Assembly: GCA_022432975.1 (NCBI GenBank)
Contig: CM039502.1
Location: 70,524,848 to 70,588,847, forward strand
Direction of reading: 5' to 3'
DNA length: 64,000 nucleotides
DNA from: Begonia masoniana
Taxonomy: Eukaryota > Streptophyta > Magnoliopsida > Cucurbitales > Begoniaceae
A program made the translations under genes and the position numbers. This document shows positions 47,710 to 60,135 of this stretch, in pieces. Each line of letters opens with the position of its first letter. Positions within the stretch are counted from its first letter, which is position 1. The notes under the pieces were generated by a model that worked only from the letters and a program-made list of their open reading frames with translations, did no database searches and had not been told where the DNA came from.

Positions 47710-50700
47710 TGTGACAACAGAAGTGCAGTGGCAGTGGACAACAGAAGTGCAGTGGCAGTGGACAACAGAAGTGCAGTGGCAGTGGACAACAGAAGTGCAG
47801 TGGCAGTGGACAACAGAAGTGCAGTGGCTGTGGACAACAGAAGTGCAGTGGCAGTGGACAACAGAAGTGCAGTGGCAGTGGACAACAGAAGTGCAGTGGC
47901 AGTGGACAACAGAAGTGCAGTGGCAGTGGACAACAGAAGTGCAGTGGCAGTGGACAACAGAAGTGCAGTGGCAGTGGACAACAGAAGTGCAGTGGCAGTG
48001 GACAACAGAAGTGCAGTGGCTGTGGACAACAGAAGTGCAGTGGCAGTGGACAACAGAAGTGCAGTGGCAGTGGACAACAGAAGTGCAGTGGCAGTGGACA
48101 ACAGAAGTGCAGTGGCTGTGGACAACAGAAGTGCAGTGGCAGTGGACAACAGAAGTGCAGTGGCTGTGGACAACAGAAGTGCAGTGGCAGTGGACAACAG
48201 AAGTGCAGTGGCAGTGGACAACAGAAGTGCAGTGGCAGTGGACAACAGAAGTGCAGTGGCAGTGGACAACAGAAGTGCAGTGGCAGTGGACAACAGAAGT
48301 GCAGTGGCAGTGGACAACAGAAGTGCAGTGGCAGTGGACAACAGAAGTGCAGTGGCAGTGGACAACAGAAGTGCAGTGGCAGTGGACAACAGAAGTGCAG
48401 TGGCAGTGGACAACAGAAGTGCAGTGGCTGTGGACAACAGAAGTGCAGTGGCTGTGGACAACAGAAGTGCAGTGGCAGTGGACAACAGAAGTGCAGTGGC
48501 TGTGGACAACAGAAGTGCAGTGGCTGTGGACAACAGAAGTGCAGTGGCTGTGGACAACAGAAGTGCAGTGGCAGTGGACAACAGAAGTGCAGTGGCAGTG
48601 GACAACAGAAGTGCAGTGGCTGTGGACAACAGAAGTGCAGTGGCAGTGGACAACAGAAGTGCAGTGGCAGTGGACAACAGAAGTGCAGTGGCTGTGGACA
48701 ACAGAAGTGCAGTGGCTGTGGACAACAGAAGTGCAGTGGCTGTGGACAACAGAAGTGCAGTGGCAGTGGACAACAGAAGTGCAGTGGCTGTGGACAACAG
48801 AAGTGCAGTGGCAGTGGACAACAGAAGTGCAGTGGCTGTGGACAACAGAAGTGCAGTGATAGTGGACAACAGAAGTGCAGTGGCAGTGGACAACAGAAGT
48901 GCAGTGGCAGTGGACAACAGAAGTGCAGTGGCAGTGGACAACAGAAGTGCAGTGGCTGTGGACAACAGAAGTGCAGTGGCTGTGGACAACAGAAGTGCAG
49001 TGGCTGTGGACAACAGAAGTGCAGTGGCAGTGGACAACAGAAGTGCAGTGGCAGTGGACAACAGAAGTGCAGTGGCAGTGGACAACAGAAGTGCAGTGGC
49101 AGTGGACAACAGAAGTGCAGTGGCAGTGGACAACAGAAGTGCAGTGGCAGTGGACAACAGAAGTGCAGTGGCTGTGGACAACAGAAGTGCAGTGGCTGTG
49201 GACAACAGAAGTGCAGTGGCAGTGGACAACAGAAGTGCAGTGGCAGTGGACAACAGAAGTGCAGTGGCAGTGGACAACAGAAGTGCAGTGGCAGTGGACA
49301 ACAGAAGTGCAGTGGCTGTGGACAACAGAAGTGCAGTGGCAGTGGACAACAGAAGTGCAGTGGCAGTGGACAACAGAAGTGCAGTGGCAGTGGACAACAG
49401 AAGTGCAGTGGCAGTGGACAACAGAAGTGCAGTGGCTGTGGACAACAGAAGTGCAGTGGCAGTGGACAACAGAAGTGCAGTGGCAGTGGACAACAGAAGT
49501 GCAGTGGCAGTGGACAACAGAAGTGCAGTGGCAGTGGACAACAGAAGTGCAGTGGCAGTGGACAACAGAAGTGCAGTGGCAGTGGACAACAGAAGTGCAG
49601 TGGCAGTGGACAACAGAAGTGCAGTGGCAGTGGACAACAGAAGTGCAGTGGCAGTGGACAACAGAAGTGCAGTGGCAGTGGACAACAGAAGTGCAGTGGC
49701 AGTGGACAACAGAAGTGCAGTGGCAGTGGACAACAGAAGTGCAGTGGCAGTGGACAACAGAAGTGCAGTGGCAGTGGACAACAGAAGTGCAGTGGCAGTG
49801 GACAACAGAAGTGCAGTGGCAGTGGACAACAGAAGTGCAGTGGCAGTGGACAACAGAAGTGCAGTGGCAGTGGACAACAGAAGTGCAGTGGCAGTGGACA
49901 ACAGAAGTGCAGTGGCAGTGGACAACAGAAGTGCAGTGGCAGTGGACAACAGAAGTGCAGTGGCAGTGGACAACAGAAGTGCAGTGGCAGTGGACAACAG
50001 AAGTGCAGTGGCAGTGGACAACAGAAGTGCAGTGGCAGTGGACAACAGAAGTGCAGTGGCAGTGGACAACAGAAGTGCAGTGGCAGTGGACAACAGAAGT
50101 GCAGTGGCAGTGGACAACAGAAGTGCAGTGATAGTGGACAACAGAAGTGCAGTGGCAGTGGACAACAGAAGTGCAGTGGCAGTGGACAACAGAAGTGCAG
50201 TGGCAGTGGACAACAGAAGTGCAGTGGCAGTGGACAACAGAAGTGCAGTGGCAGTGGACAACAGAAGTGCAGTGGCAGTGGACAACAGAAGTGCAGTGGC
50301 AGTGGACAACAGAAGTGCAGTGGCAGTGGACAACAGAAGTGCAGTGGCAGTGGACAACAGAAGTGCAGTGGCAGTGGACAACAGAAGTGCAGTGGCAGTG
50401 GACAACAGAAGTGCAGTGGCAGTGGACAACAGAAGTGCAGTGGCAGTGGACAACAGAAGTGCAGTGGCAGTGGACAACAGAAGTGCAGTGGCAGTGGACA
50501 ACAGAAGTGCAGTGGCAGTGGACAACAGAAGTGCAGTGGCAGTGGACAACAGAAGTGCAGTGGCAGTGGACAACAGAAGTGCAGTGGCAGTGGACAACAG
50601 AAGTGCAGTGGCAGTGGACAACAGAAGTGCAGTGGCAGTGGACAACAGAAGTGCAGTGGCAGTGGACAACAGAAGTGCAGTGGCAGTGGACAACAGAAGT

Positions 50701-52931
50701 GCAGTGGCAGTGGACAACAGAAGTGCAGTGGCAGTGGACAACAGAAGTGCAGTGGCAGTGGACAACAGAAGTGCAGTGGCAGTGGACAACAGAAGTGCAG
50801 TGGCAGTGGACAACAGAAGTGCAGTGGCAGTGGACAACAGAAGTGCAGTGGCAGTGGACAACAGAAGTGCAGTGGCAGTGGACAACAGAAGTGCAGTGGC
50901 AGTGGACAACAGAAGTGCAGTGATAGTGGACAACAGAAGTGCAGTGGCAGTGGACAACAGAAGTGCAGTGGCAGTGGACAACAGAAGTGCAGTGGCAGTG
51001 GACAACAGAAGTGCAGTGGCAGTGGACAACAGAAGTGCAGTGGCAGTGGACAACAGAAGTGCAGTGGCAGTGGACAACAGAAGTGCAGTGGCAGTGGACA
51101 ACAGAAGTGCAGTGGCAGTGGACAACAGAAGTGCAGTGGCAGTGGACAACAGAAGTGCAGTGGCAGTGGACAACAGAAGTGCAGTGGCAGTGGACAACAG
51201 AAGTGCAGTGGCAGTTTTTTTCAGGCAAATGACAATGTTTCAAAAGCAAGGAGTAGGCAATGGACATTCGAAACACTTAGCAAATACGGAAAAATTTGAA
51301 GACAGAGAAACTGAAGGCATAAAAACTTCAAACTTCAGAAACCAATTCAAACATGATTTTAGACATATCAGAAAACATGACTGAAGTTTAAGAAAAACCA
51401 GACTACATGGATAGCTCTAAAATCAGAGAAAATCCATGTACAATCTAAAAGAGAAAGATTCCAAACAATTCCAGAGCATAAATTCAACTGTCAAATACAG
51501 AGGTTTTAAATACATCGACAGATTCAATACAACATTTAAAATCACAAAGGCTATGCAGAACTTGACATATGTTTCCAAAAAAATTCACCAAAAACAGAAG
51601 TTTTAAAACATAAACGCAAACTCTATACATCGGTTTTAAAATTTCAAAAGCTATACAGGACTTGACATATCTTTCAAAAATACAATTCTCACAGGGATAA
51701 CATTTATCTGGCTACAGCAACCAATCACCATGAGCTCGATCCACCAACCTCCACTACTCATCGGCTTGAGGCATAAAGTCCTCATCTGGAGGATCCATAC
51801 CTACAACAGGGAGTTCAACTATGAGCCTAGAGCTCAGTAAGAACATATAATAATGTAGTGATGCATATGCTATGCATGAACATTTTCAAATACATGAACA
51901 TTACATTACATTTCACTGGACATGAAGGTATAAGTGGGGCTTATAGAGGAACTGGCGCACATACATACTTGACATAACAGGACATGACATTGGTTAGTAA
52001 TTTTGCCGAGTCCCAGGGAAGGACAAGGTACAGGGTATCCTTGACAGGGATAAATTTTACATGAGTCCCAGAGAAGGACAAGAACAGGATGCCAGTCCCC
52101 GTCCCACACTTAACCATACTTTACTTATACATTTTAACTTTCTTAACTTCAAATCGTGTGCACAAAAAACATTTACATGACTTTCAGGAAAAACGTGTAT
52201 GCATGAACATTCAATGACAGGTGACAGAATAATAAGCAGGATATAAAACAGAACACACTTAACCTAAAACATAACCTATGGTCAACTACCCAACAGAAAT
52301 CCCGACAACACAAAAACCTAGCACCTCCATATTGTAGGGCCTTAAGGGCCGAACCTATACGCATGAACATACCTGCGGTCCATGAGTTGAGAGCTTTGTT
52401 CGTGTTACCTCTGCGATCCAAGGATCTACATCATGCACGATCGGACATCAACCTTAAAACTTCAAGAAAACTAACGTTTAACTTGTCCATACTTACTGAC
52501 TAGTTTAGAAGATTACCTTTTGTGGAGAAAAATAGAGAAAACGGGAAAAAAGTTGAGGTTAAAATTGCCGTTGGTCGCTTGGAAGAGAGAAAACAGAGAA
52601 GAGATGGAAGGAACAGAGAAGTGAAGTGTGAAAGTGGAAAGCTTAACGTGGAAGAGAAGAGAAAAGTGGGATTTGGCTTCCTCCACAAGATTTGGACAAG
52701 TGGCATGCCCACATTGGCTCACTCCCACCAACCTTAATCTACTTCCTAAATTGCCCCTCTTTGGTTTCCAACTAAATTGTCATTTAGTTATTTGTTTCGG
52801 TTACTCTTTAGTTTGGTTTCCACCACTAAACATCCCACAACTTCAATAAAATATTGATTGTATTAACAGTGAAGTAATCTCGACCAATAATTCAAGGGAT
52901 AATTCCATGGCCAAAAATACCGGGTGTCACA
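47710..52931 (-). mobile_element. Solo LTR, gypsy family 2, swollen by a 24-bp array, inserted in T2
   Basis: This 5,222-bp LTR is flanked by the perfect duplication TATCC (47705-47709 and 52932-52936). The 5' terminus TGTGACACCCGG (minus strand) is typical. At the other end the minisatellite runs to within a few bases of the terminal TGTGAC, so the usual LTR 3' end is missing. The non-repetitive 1.7 kb matches family 2, including a CGCAG|GTATGTTCATG splice-donor-like site near 52.37 kb (minus strand). Confidence 0.88.
47714..51215 (+). repeat. 24-bp minisatellite, about 146 copies
   Basis: The unit ACAACAGAAGTGCAGTGGCAGTGG is repeated in perfect register. Variants with GGCTGTGG are scattered through 47.8-49.44 kb and absent after that. 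A GTGATAGTGG variant appears three times (near 48.86, 50.13 and 50.92 kb). Because 24 is divisible by three and the unit has no stops in most frames, giant frames of over 1,200 codons appear on both strands; none has the character of a gene. Confidence 0.96.
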
Positions 52932-53150
52932 TATCCTGTTCGAACCGCTCTTCACACGACTGGTTTCAAAATTCATTCGACAAGTAACCAGTTGGCGGTC
53001 GTGGCCCTTGACCCAAAGCACCTTGTGACGATAGTGCCCAGTATGTCGGGGCACCTTGTGACGGACCTGCTTGTGACGGGACTTTTCGTTTAAAGACCAA
53101 TTTGGGAACCATTTGAAAGGGCTCAAATTTGGGATTTTTAGGCTCATATT
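52932..53150 (-). pseudogene. Transposon protein T2, N-terminal remnant
   Basis: The minus-strand sequence continues T2 upstream of the TATCC-flanked solo LTR. The FEQDM segment shared with T1 straddles the duplication. Farther upstream, frames are short and I cannot place the start. A NWSLNEKSRHKQVRHKV stretch is basic and unrecognised. Confidence 0.45.
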
Positions 53151-53344
53151 TGGGGATTTTTTGGAGTTTTAGGGCTTAGATTTGTCCGACTTTTGGATAA
53201 TAGTTGTAGTAAACCAATAAGGATAGAGAAATCAACAAGGTGGGGCGTGAAATGGTCAGATTTTGGGTTGGAATTGCGGCGGCCGAGAGAAAAAAAATAG
53301 TTTTCTGAAAGTAGGGGGCCGATCTTTTATATACTATCAGAGAT

Positions 53345-53732
53345 CGGCCCCCATTGGGGGTTAAGACCCACCCATTCTCAGCCTTAATTTTGAGAACGGG
53401 GCGATGGTCTGGGAGAACGGCACCCTTTTGTTCCACAACGCGGGGCCAATCTAAGGAGTTGGCACTTCGTTCTCAAGAGCAATTTTTTAAAACGGCGGCC
53501 AGCTCGGGAGAACGACCCCCCGTTCCAGTTCCACGTTCATCCCCCCTCGACAAAATGGGTGGCCCTTCGTTTTAGATCGGCCCCCCGTTCTAGGCAAAAA
53601 ATGCAGAACAGGGGGTGATCAGGGGCCCGCAAACGGTTAAATTGTTAGGTTTATGATAGTTGAATTTAGGGTTGTTAGTTTAATGGTGTTTTTAAAAAAA
53701 TCCATAGTTTAATAGTTAAAATAGTTTTTACC
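53345..53732 (-). repeat. Right terminal inverted repeat of the T2 host element
   Basis: Inverted homologue of 33402-33720 with GC-rich inner part (GAACGG, CCGTTC and TTCTCCCAGACC motifs) and an AT-rich outer part ending GTTTTTACC. Confidence 0.75.
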
Positions 53733-54341
53733 CAAAATCTAAATGTGTCTGTATTACAAGTTATTAACTACATTTTTGTTATTCCTATCCTAATCTCTCT
53801 TATTTGCTATTCTTATTTGTATTGCTAATAGAGGTTTTACCTAGATAAGTTAAACGAGTTTTTCGAGCATAACAAGCTAACTTCAAAAAATTTTCAACCC
53901 GATCCAGATCGCTAACCACGAGCCTAGCTACCCTAGTCAGTCCAACGAGTCTAACGAGCCGAGCTTAACGAGCCCAACATACATCAATAAAATTATTTTA
54001 TATAAATATATTATATATTTTTTCTAAAATTTTAGTTATTAAAACTATAATAAATATTTATTATTGTAATGTTAAAATATAATAGTTAGTCGTCTAAATA
54101 ATAAAATAATTTAATTAATATAAAAATGGCATGTAATTAAAAAATTTATTTAAGACAAATATATAAAAAAAAATATAACATTCATTATAAATTTGACATT
54201 TCCATCACTATAAATTAGATATATCCCAACTAGGTTGATACCCATCTAATTGTTAATCATGTGCAAAATGTCAAAAAAAGTTACAAGTTAAAAAAATACT
54301 TCAAAATTCAAATTACAATGCATCTAAATTTAAATGAAAAA
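53733..54341. other. AT-rich spacer and possible hAT subterminal region
   Basis: No gene. Around 53.86-53.98 kb are short repeated motifs (AACGAGCC, GAGCCGAGC, AACGAGCCCAACAT) of the type found in subterminal regions of plant hAT elements, consistent with the hAT transposase that follows. The terminus was not identified. Confidence 0.4.
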
Positions 54342-55237
54342 CTAGTCTTCAAAGTCCAAAATTTTAAAGTTTTTTGGTATTTCGTTTTCTCGTTGTTGAT
54401 TTCTCGTAATGGCGTCGTTCTAATCATTCATGCAAATGAGTACCTTCACGAGGTCAAGTGCAAATCTTCTTTCGCATTCGTCGTAGACACGTCTATCTGC
54501 AATAAAGCAATCTCTGATGCTACGGTAGAAACCAGAGGTTTAGTAGATCACGTGCTATTATAAAAAGAATATGATATGTAGTGAAAAATATTTTTCACCA
54601 ATATAAAATATCAATGTTCTCATTGTGAGAAAATTGATATCGAGTGTCAAAATAAATATGTAATTCATTTTGCATAGAACTAGAATATACGTCTGTATCT
54701 AATTGATTTCAAATATCATGAATACCAAATTGTGAAGCTACAATTGCTCTACCACCATTCGTAGAACTAGCATGTCAAGAAAAATGTGAACGACTAACAT
54801 TAGAATATTTAATTTCATAAGAAGAATATAAACTAACAATTTCTTGTGTTCTTTGATCACTAGAAAGTAAAGTAGTAATATGCAAATTAGTAGAAATTCT
54901 ATTAATCATGAGACACACTCTTCTTAATTTATATCTAGGATCTATAATACATGCATAATAATAAGTAGGAGGAATGTCAAGCTAATATTTTTTAAATTTA
55001 CTTTCTATTTTATTAAGTATATCTCTAAATTCATTTACTTATCGATAATTTGCAAAATTACTAGTTAAATTTACAAAAATTGGGAGAACAAAATGAGAAG
55101 TAGGATAATAAATCCCTGAATATTCATTTATAACATCATAAAATTGTTTTTAAAAATCGACAAATGTATTAGCTACATCACAACTAAATTTATCAATATT
55201 AATACTTTGTATTTTCTCATTAATAAAAGAACAAATA
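54342..55237 (-). pseudogene. hAT transposase pseudogene, C-terminal part
   Basis: Minus-strand remnant ending at a TAG at 54342-54344. It holds the hAT dimerisation region (IADRRVYDECERRFALDLVK, NDAITRNQ), preceded by PPTYYYACIIDPRYKLR-type and IVSLYSSYEIKYS segments. The frame changes near 54.57 kb, and several stops occur. hAT transposases cut and paste elements with 8-bp duplications, and this domain mediates multimerisation. The N-terminal zinc finger is on the far side of a nested LTR. Confidence 0.75.
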
Positions 55238-56958
55238 TGTAACACCTGGCATTTTCCGTGTAATTATTTTCCCAGAATAATTAAGCGGGATTACTCTAAT
55301 ATTAATGCAATGACTATTTTTAATGAAATTGTCGGAGTGTTCAATTGAATGAGAGTGATTGTAGAACCAATTCAACGAACTAAATAGAAGTTTAGTCAAA
55401 AACCAATGGAAGGGCAAATTAGGAAGAAATTAAGGTTGGTGGGAGAAATCAAATGGATGACTGACACTTGGCAAACTTGTGGAAGAAGACAAGCTATGTA
55501 TTCCATTTCCTTCTCTTCCTCCTACGTGAGACTTTTCCCTCTCTGCTTTCTCTCATTTCCCTCTCTACTTCTCTCTTTTGGTTGAAGAAAACCAACGCAA
55601 GGAGTTTCTTCCTTCTCTGATTTTCCTCCTGCTTTTTGGTCTAAGGTTCGTGAACCACAGTGCTCGTGCGTTCAAGCTTGCTGCATTTCGGACCACAGGT
55701 AAGTTCATACCCATAGGTTGGCCCTGAAGGCCCTACATCAAGGAGGTACTAGGTGTTTCCGTTCTGTCGGGTCGATTTGGGTAGAAAGAGTATAGGTTAT
55801 GTTTTTAAATTGTCAATTTTCCGCATTTTCTGTTATCTGTTATCTGCCAGTTTAAATTCAAGCACCGATCATGCATACACCTTTTTCTGAAAGTTCATGC
55901 AAAAACCGTTTTCTGTACACAGTTTTGAAGTTAAGCAAGATAAAAATCTGACTGTAATGTATTGGTTAAGTGTGGGACGGGGACTGACCCTTTGGTTTTA
56001 TCCCTCCCTGGGATTCTAAAAAGAAAATTGTCCCTAGCAAGGACCCTCCGGTTTTATCCCTCCCTGGGAGTCTGTAAAAGTGCTGAATGTGCCTGATAGT
56101 GCACCCTCTGTTTGTCAGTTCCCCTATAAGCCCCACTTATACCCCTCTGCCACTGAAATGTACTGTAAAGTTCTGTCACTGTATTCTGAAAATCTCATGC
56201 ATAGCATTCTGCATCACTGCATATTCGTTATGTTCTTACTGAGTTTTAGACTCATAGGTGAACTCCCTGATGTAGGTACTGAACTCGAAAATGAGGACTT
56301 TGTGCCTCAGTCTGATGAATAGGTGGCTGGTGGTTCGAGCTCTCGGGGAAGGTTGTTGCAGCCAGACATGTTTCCGACCTGAGGTTCAAGTGTTTAGAGT
56401 ATATTTTATATCTGTAAAACTTTCTGAAATTCTGGTATTGTGTTAAAAACTCTGTAGAAAAAATTTCTGTTTTGGGAAATTCTACAATTTATGATAAGTT
56501 CTGTACTGTCTCTGAGATTTTGAAACAATGTATAGATTCTGTGTCAATGTTTAAAACCGCTGTATTTGACAGTTAAGATTATATTCGAAAGTATTCTGGA
56601 ATTGCTTGGGATATTTTCTGTTAATCTGAGCATGGATGATTTCTGGTTTTTTTTTTTTTTGGAACTATCCATGCGATTTGTTTCTTTAAATCTGTCATCT
56701 GCAAAGTATGTTTCAAATCATGTTTTGAATCAGTTTTGAAGGTTTGAAACGTTTATGTTTTATGCTCTCTGTTTGTTTGTCTTCCTGTTAAAAGTTGTCA
56801 AATTCTGCCTTTAAAACTATGTCTTTCGATTTCATCCTCCACTACTTTAAAATTTACATCCACCGGTTACTGTTCATCTTTTGTCTTATTCATCTTCTAC
56901 CACTCAGTTTCTACCACTGGTTTGTCTATCATCTTATTCATCTTCTACCACTCAGCTT

Positions 56959-57965
56959 CCACCCAGTTTTATTTACTGCTTCCACCCAGTTTTATTTACT
57001 GCTTCCACCCAGTTTTATTTACTGCTTCCACCCAGTTTTATTTACTGCTTCCACCCAGTTTTATTTACTGCTTCCACCCAGTTTTATTTACTGCTTCCAC
57101 CCAGTTTTATTTACTGCTTCCACCCAGTTTTATTTACTGCTTCCACCCAGTTTTATTTACTGCTTCCACCCAGTTTTATTTACTGCTTCCACCCAGTTTT
57201 ATTTACTGCTTCCACCCAGTTTTATTTACTGCTTCCACCCAGTTTTATTTACTGCTTCCACCCAGTTTTATTTACTGCTTCCACCCAGTTTTATTTACTG
57301 CTTCCACCCAGTTTTATTTACTGCTTCCACCCAGTTTTATTTACTGCTTCCACCCAGTTTTATTTACTGCTTCCACCCAGTTTTATTTACTGCTTCCACC
57401 CAGTTTTATTTACTGCTTCCACCCAGTTTTATTTACTGCTTCCACCCAGTTTTATTTACTGCTTCCACCCAGTTTTATTTACTGCTTCCACCCAGTTTTA
57501 TTTACTGCTTCCACCCAGTTTTATTTACTGCTTCCACCCAGTTTTATTTACTGCTTCCACCCAGTTTTATTTACTGCTTCCACCCAGTTTTATTTACTGC
57601 TTCCACCCAGTTTTATTTACTGCTTCCACCCAGTTTTATTTACTGCTTCCACCCAGTTTTATTTACTGCTTCCACCCAGTTTTATTTACTGCTTCCACCC
57701 AGTTTTATTTACTGCTTCCACCCAGTTTTATTTACTGCTTCCACCCAGTTTTATTTACTGCTTCCACCCAGTTTTATTTACTGCTTCCACCCAGTTTTAT
57801 TTACTGCTTCCACCCAGTTTTATTTACTGCTTCCACCCAGTTTTATTTACTGCTTCCACCCAGTTTTATTTACTGCTTCCACCCAGTTTTATTTACTGCT
57901 TCCACCCAGTTTTATTTACTGCTTCCACCCAGTTTTATTTACTGCTTCCACCCAGTTTTATTTAC
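56959..57965 (+). repeat. 23-bp minisatellite, about 44 copies
   Basis: The unit CCACCCAGTTTTATTTACTG plus CTT is repeated almost perfectly. The single-copy precursor CACTCAGCTTCCACCCAG is visible at the left edge. It is immediately followed by a different 40/41-bp array. Confidence 0.95.
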
Positions 57966-59935
57966 TTCTACCACCAGACACTGTTCATCTTTTGTCTTAT
58001 TCATCTTCTACCACCAGACACTGTTCATCTTTTGTCTTATTCATCTTCTACCGCCAGACACTGTTCATCTTTTGTCTTATTCATCTTCTACCACCAGACA
58101 CTGTTCATCTTTTGTCTTATTCATCTTCTACCGCCAGACACTGTTCATCTTTTGTCTTATTCATCTTCTACCACCAGACACTGTTCATCTTTTGTCTTAT
58201 TCATCTTCTACCACTCAGCTTCTACCACTGGTTTGTCTTATTCATCTTCTACCACCAGACACTGTTCATCTTTTGTCTTATTCATCTTCTACCACCAGAC
58301 ACTGTTCATCTTTTGTCTTATTCATCTTCTACCACTCAGCTTCTACCACTGGTTTGTCTTATTCATCTTCTACCACCAGACACTGTTCATCTTTTGTCTT
58401 ATTCATCTTCTACCACCAGACACTGTTCATCTTTTGTCTTATTCATCTTCTACCACTCAGCTTCTACCACTGGTTTGTCTTATTCATCTTCTACCACCAG
58501 ACACTGTTCATCTTTTGTCTTATTCATCTTCTACCACCAGACACTGTTCATCTTTTGTCTTATTCATCTTCTACCACCAGACACTGTTCATCTTTTGTCT
58601 TATTCATCTTCTACCACCAGACACTGTTCATCTTTTGTCTTATTCATCTTCTACCACCAGACACTGTTCATCTTTTGTCTTATTCATCTTCTACCACCAG
58701 ACACTGTTCATCTTTTGTCTTATTCATCTTCTACCACCAGACACTGTTCATCTTTTGTCTTATTCATCTTCTACCACCAGACACTGTTCATCTTTTGTCT
58801 TATTCATCTTCTACCACTCAGCTTCTACCACTGGTTTGTCTTATTCATCTTCTACCACTCAGCTTCTACCACTGGTTTGTCTTATTCATCTTCTACCACC
58901 AGACACTGTTCATCTTTTGTCTTATTCATCTTCTACCACTCAGCTTCTACCACTGGTTTGTCTTATTCATCTTCTACCACCAGACACTGTTCATCTTTTG
59001 TCTTATTCATCTTCTACCACTCAGCTTCTACCACTGGTTTGTCTTATTCATCTTCTACCACCAGACACTGTTCATCTTTTGTCTTATTCATCTTCTACCA
59101 CCAGACACTGTTCATCTTTTGTCTTATTCATCTTCTACCACTCAGCTTCTACCACTGGTTTGTCTTATTCATCTTCTACCACCAGACACTGTTCATCTTT
59201 TGTCTTATTCATCTTCTACCACTCAGCTTCTACCACTGGTTTGTCTTATTCATCTTCTACCACCAGACACTGTTCATCTTTTGTCTTATTCATCTTCTAC
59301 CACTCAGCTTCTACCACTGGTTTGTCTTATTCATCTTCTACCACCAGACACTGTTCATCTTTTGTCTTATTCATCTTCTACCACCAGACACTGTTCATCT
59401 TTTGTCTTATTCATCTTCTACCACCAGACACTGTTCATCTTTTGTCTTATTCATCTTCTACCACTCAGCTTCTACCACTGGTTTGTCTTATTCATCTTCT
59501 ACCACCAGACACTGTTCATCTTTTGTCTTATTCATCTTCTACCACCAGACACTGTTCATCTTTTGTCTTATTCATCTTCTACCACCAGACACTGTTCATC
59601 TTTTGTCTTATTCATCTTCTACCACCAGACACTGTTCATCTTTTGTCTTATTCATCTTCTACCACTCAGCTTCTACCACTGGTTTGTCTTATTCATCTTC
59701 TACCACCAGACACTGTTCATCTTTTGTCTTATTCATCTTCTACCACTCAGCTTCTACCACTGGTTTGTCTTATTCATCTTCTACCACTCAGCTTCTACCA
59801 CTGGTTTGTCTTATTCATCTTCTACCACCAGACACTGTTCATCTTTTGTCTTATTCATCTTCTACCACCAGACACTGTTCATCTTTTGTCTTATTCATCT
59901 TCTACCACTCAGCTTCTACCACTGGTTTGTCTTAT
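57966..59935 (+). repeat. 40/41-bp two-type minisatellite, about 49 copies
   Basis: Two unit types alternate irregularly. Type A (40 bp) has CTACCACCAGACACTGTTCA; type B (41 bp) has CTACCACTCAGCTTCTACCA. Both end TTGTCTTATTCATCT. By eye there are about 34 A and 15 B units, and two early A units carry CCGCC instead of CCACC. The ACTGTTCATCTTTTGTCTTA part exists as single copies in related LTRs. Confidence 0.95.
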
Positions 59936-60135
59936 AAAAAAGTGTCACTACCACTATCATTTAATAATCTTTGTGTAGGGTCCTTTACTTGCTCGTTTAA
60001 GTGACATTTTTTATGATGTCTACCAAGTGTGCTAGTTGAGTTACCGGAAATATATGCATAATTTTTAATACAATAGCTGCATTGAGCTCTAAATTCTACT
60101 TTTCCATCAATTTTAGTTTCCTTTATTTAAAAATA
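59936..60135 (-). pseudogene. hAT transposase zf-BED fragment
   Basis: The minus strand encodes a BED-type zinc finger (AQCSYCIKNYAYISGNSTST, then LGRHHKKCH) with the expected C-X2-C and H-X4-H/C spacing. A short linker runs up to the nested LTR. It is the N-terminal DNA-binding part of the hAT transposase whose C-terminal part lies at 54.3-55.2 kb. Confidence 0.78.

Larger units (their letters stand above)
55238..59935 (+). mobile_element. LTR of gypsy family 2 with two large minisatellites, inserted in hAT
   Basis: Begins TGTAACACCTGGCATTTTCC and follows family 2 for 1.6 kb. This part includes a pyrimidine-rich patch at 55.50-55.60 kb, CACAG|GTAAGTTCA at 55699 and an acceptor-like TTCTTACTGAGTTTTAG near 56.24 kb. 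It then becomes tandem repeats up to the junction with hAT sequence. The LTR 3' end (about 400 bp in the copy at 25.4-26.5 kb) is missing and no target duplication is visible, so the right side is truncated or misassembled. Confidence 0.8.

Noticed and set aside
47445..51384. Frames of about 1,200 codons (AVDNRSAV, STATALLL, HCHCTSVV repeats), which superficially resemble repetitive structural or metal-binding proteins
   Set aside because: The 24-bp unit is a multiple of three without stops, so several frames on both strands stay open. There is no start context, no conserved flanks, and the array lies inside an LTR.
56795..60004. Frames of about 1,000 codons rich in FCLIHLLP and PSFIYCF repeats, resembling membrane proteins
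   Set aside because: All three plus frames are open because the 23- and 40/41-bp arrays lack stops; the region is an LTR minisatellite.
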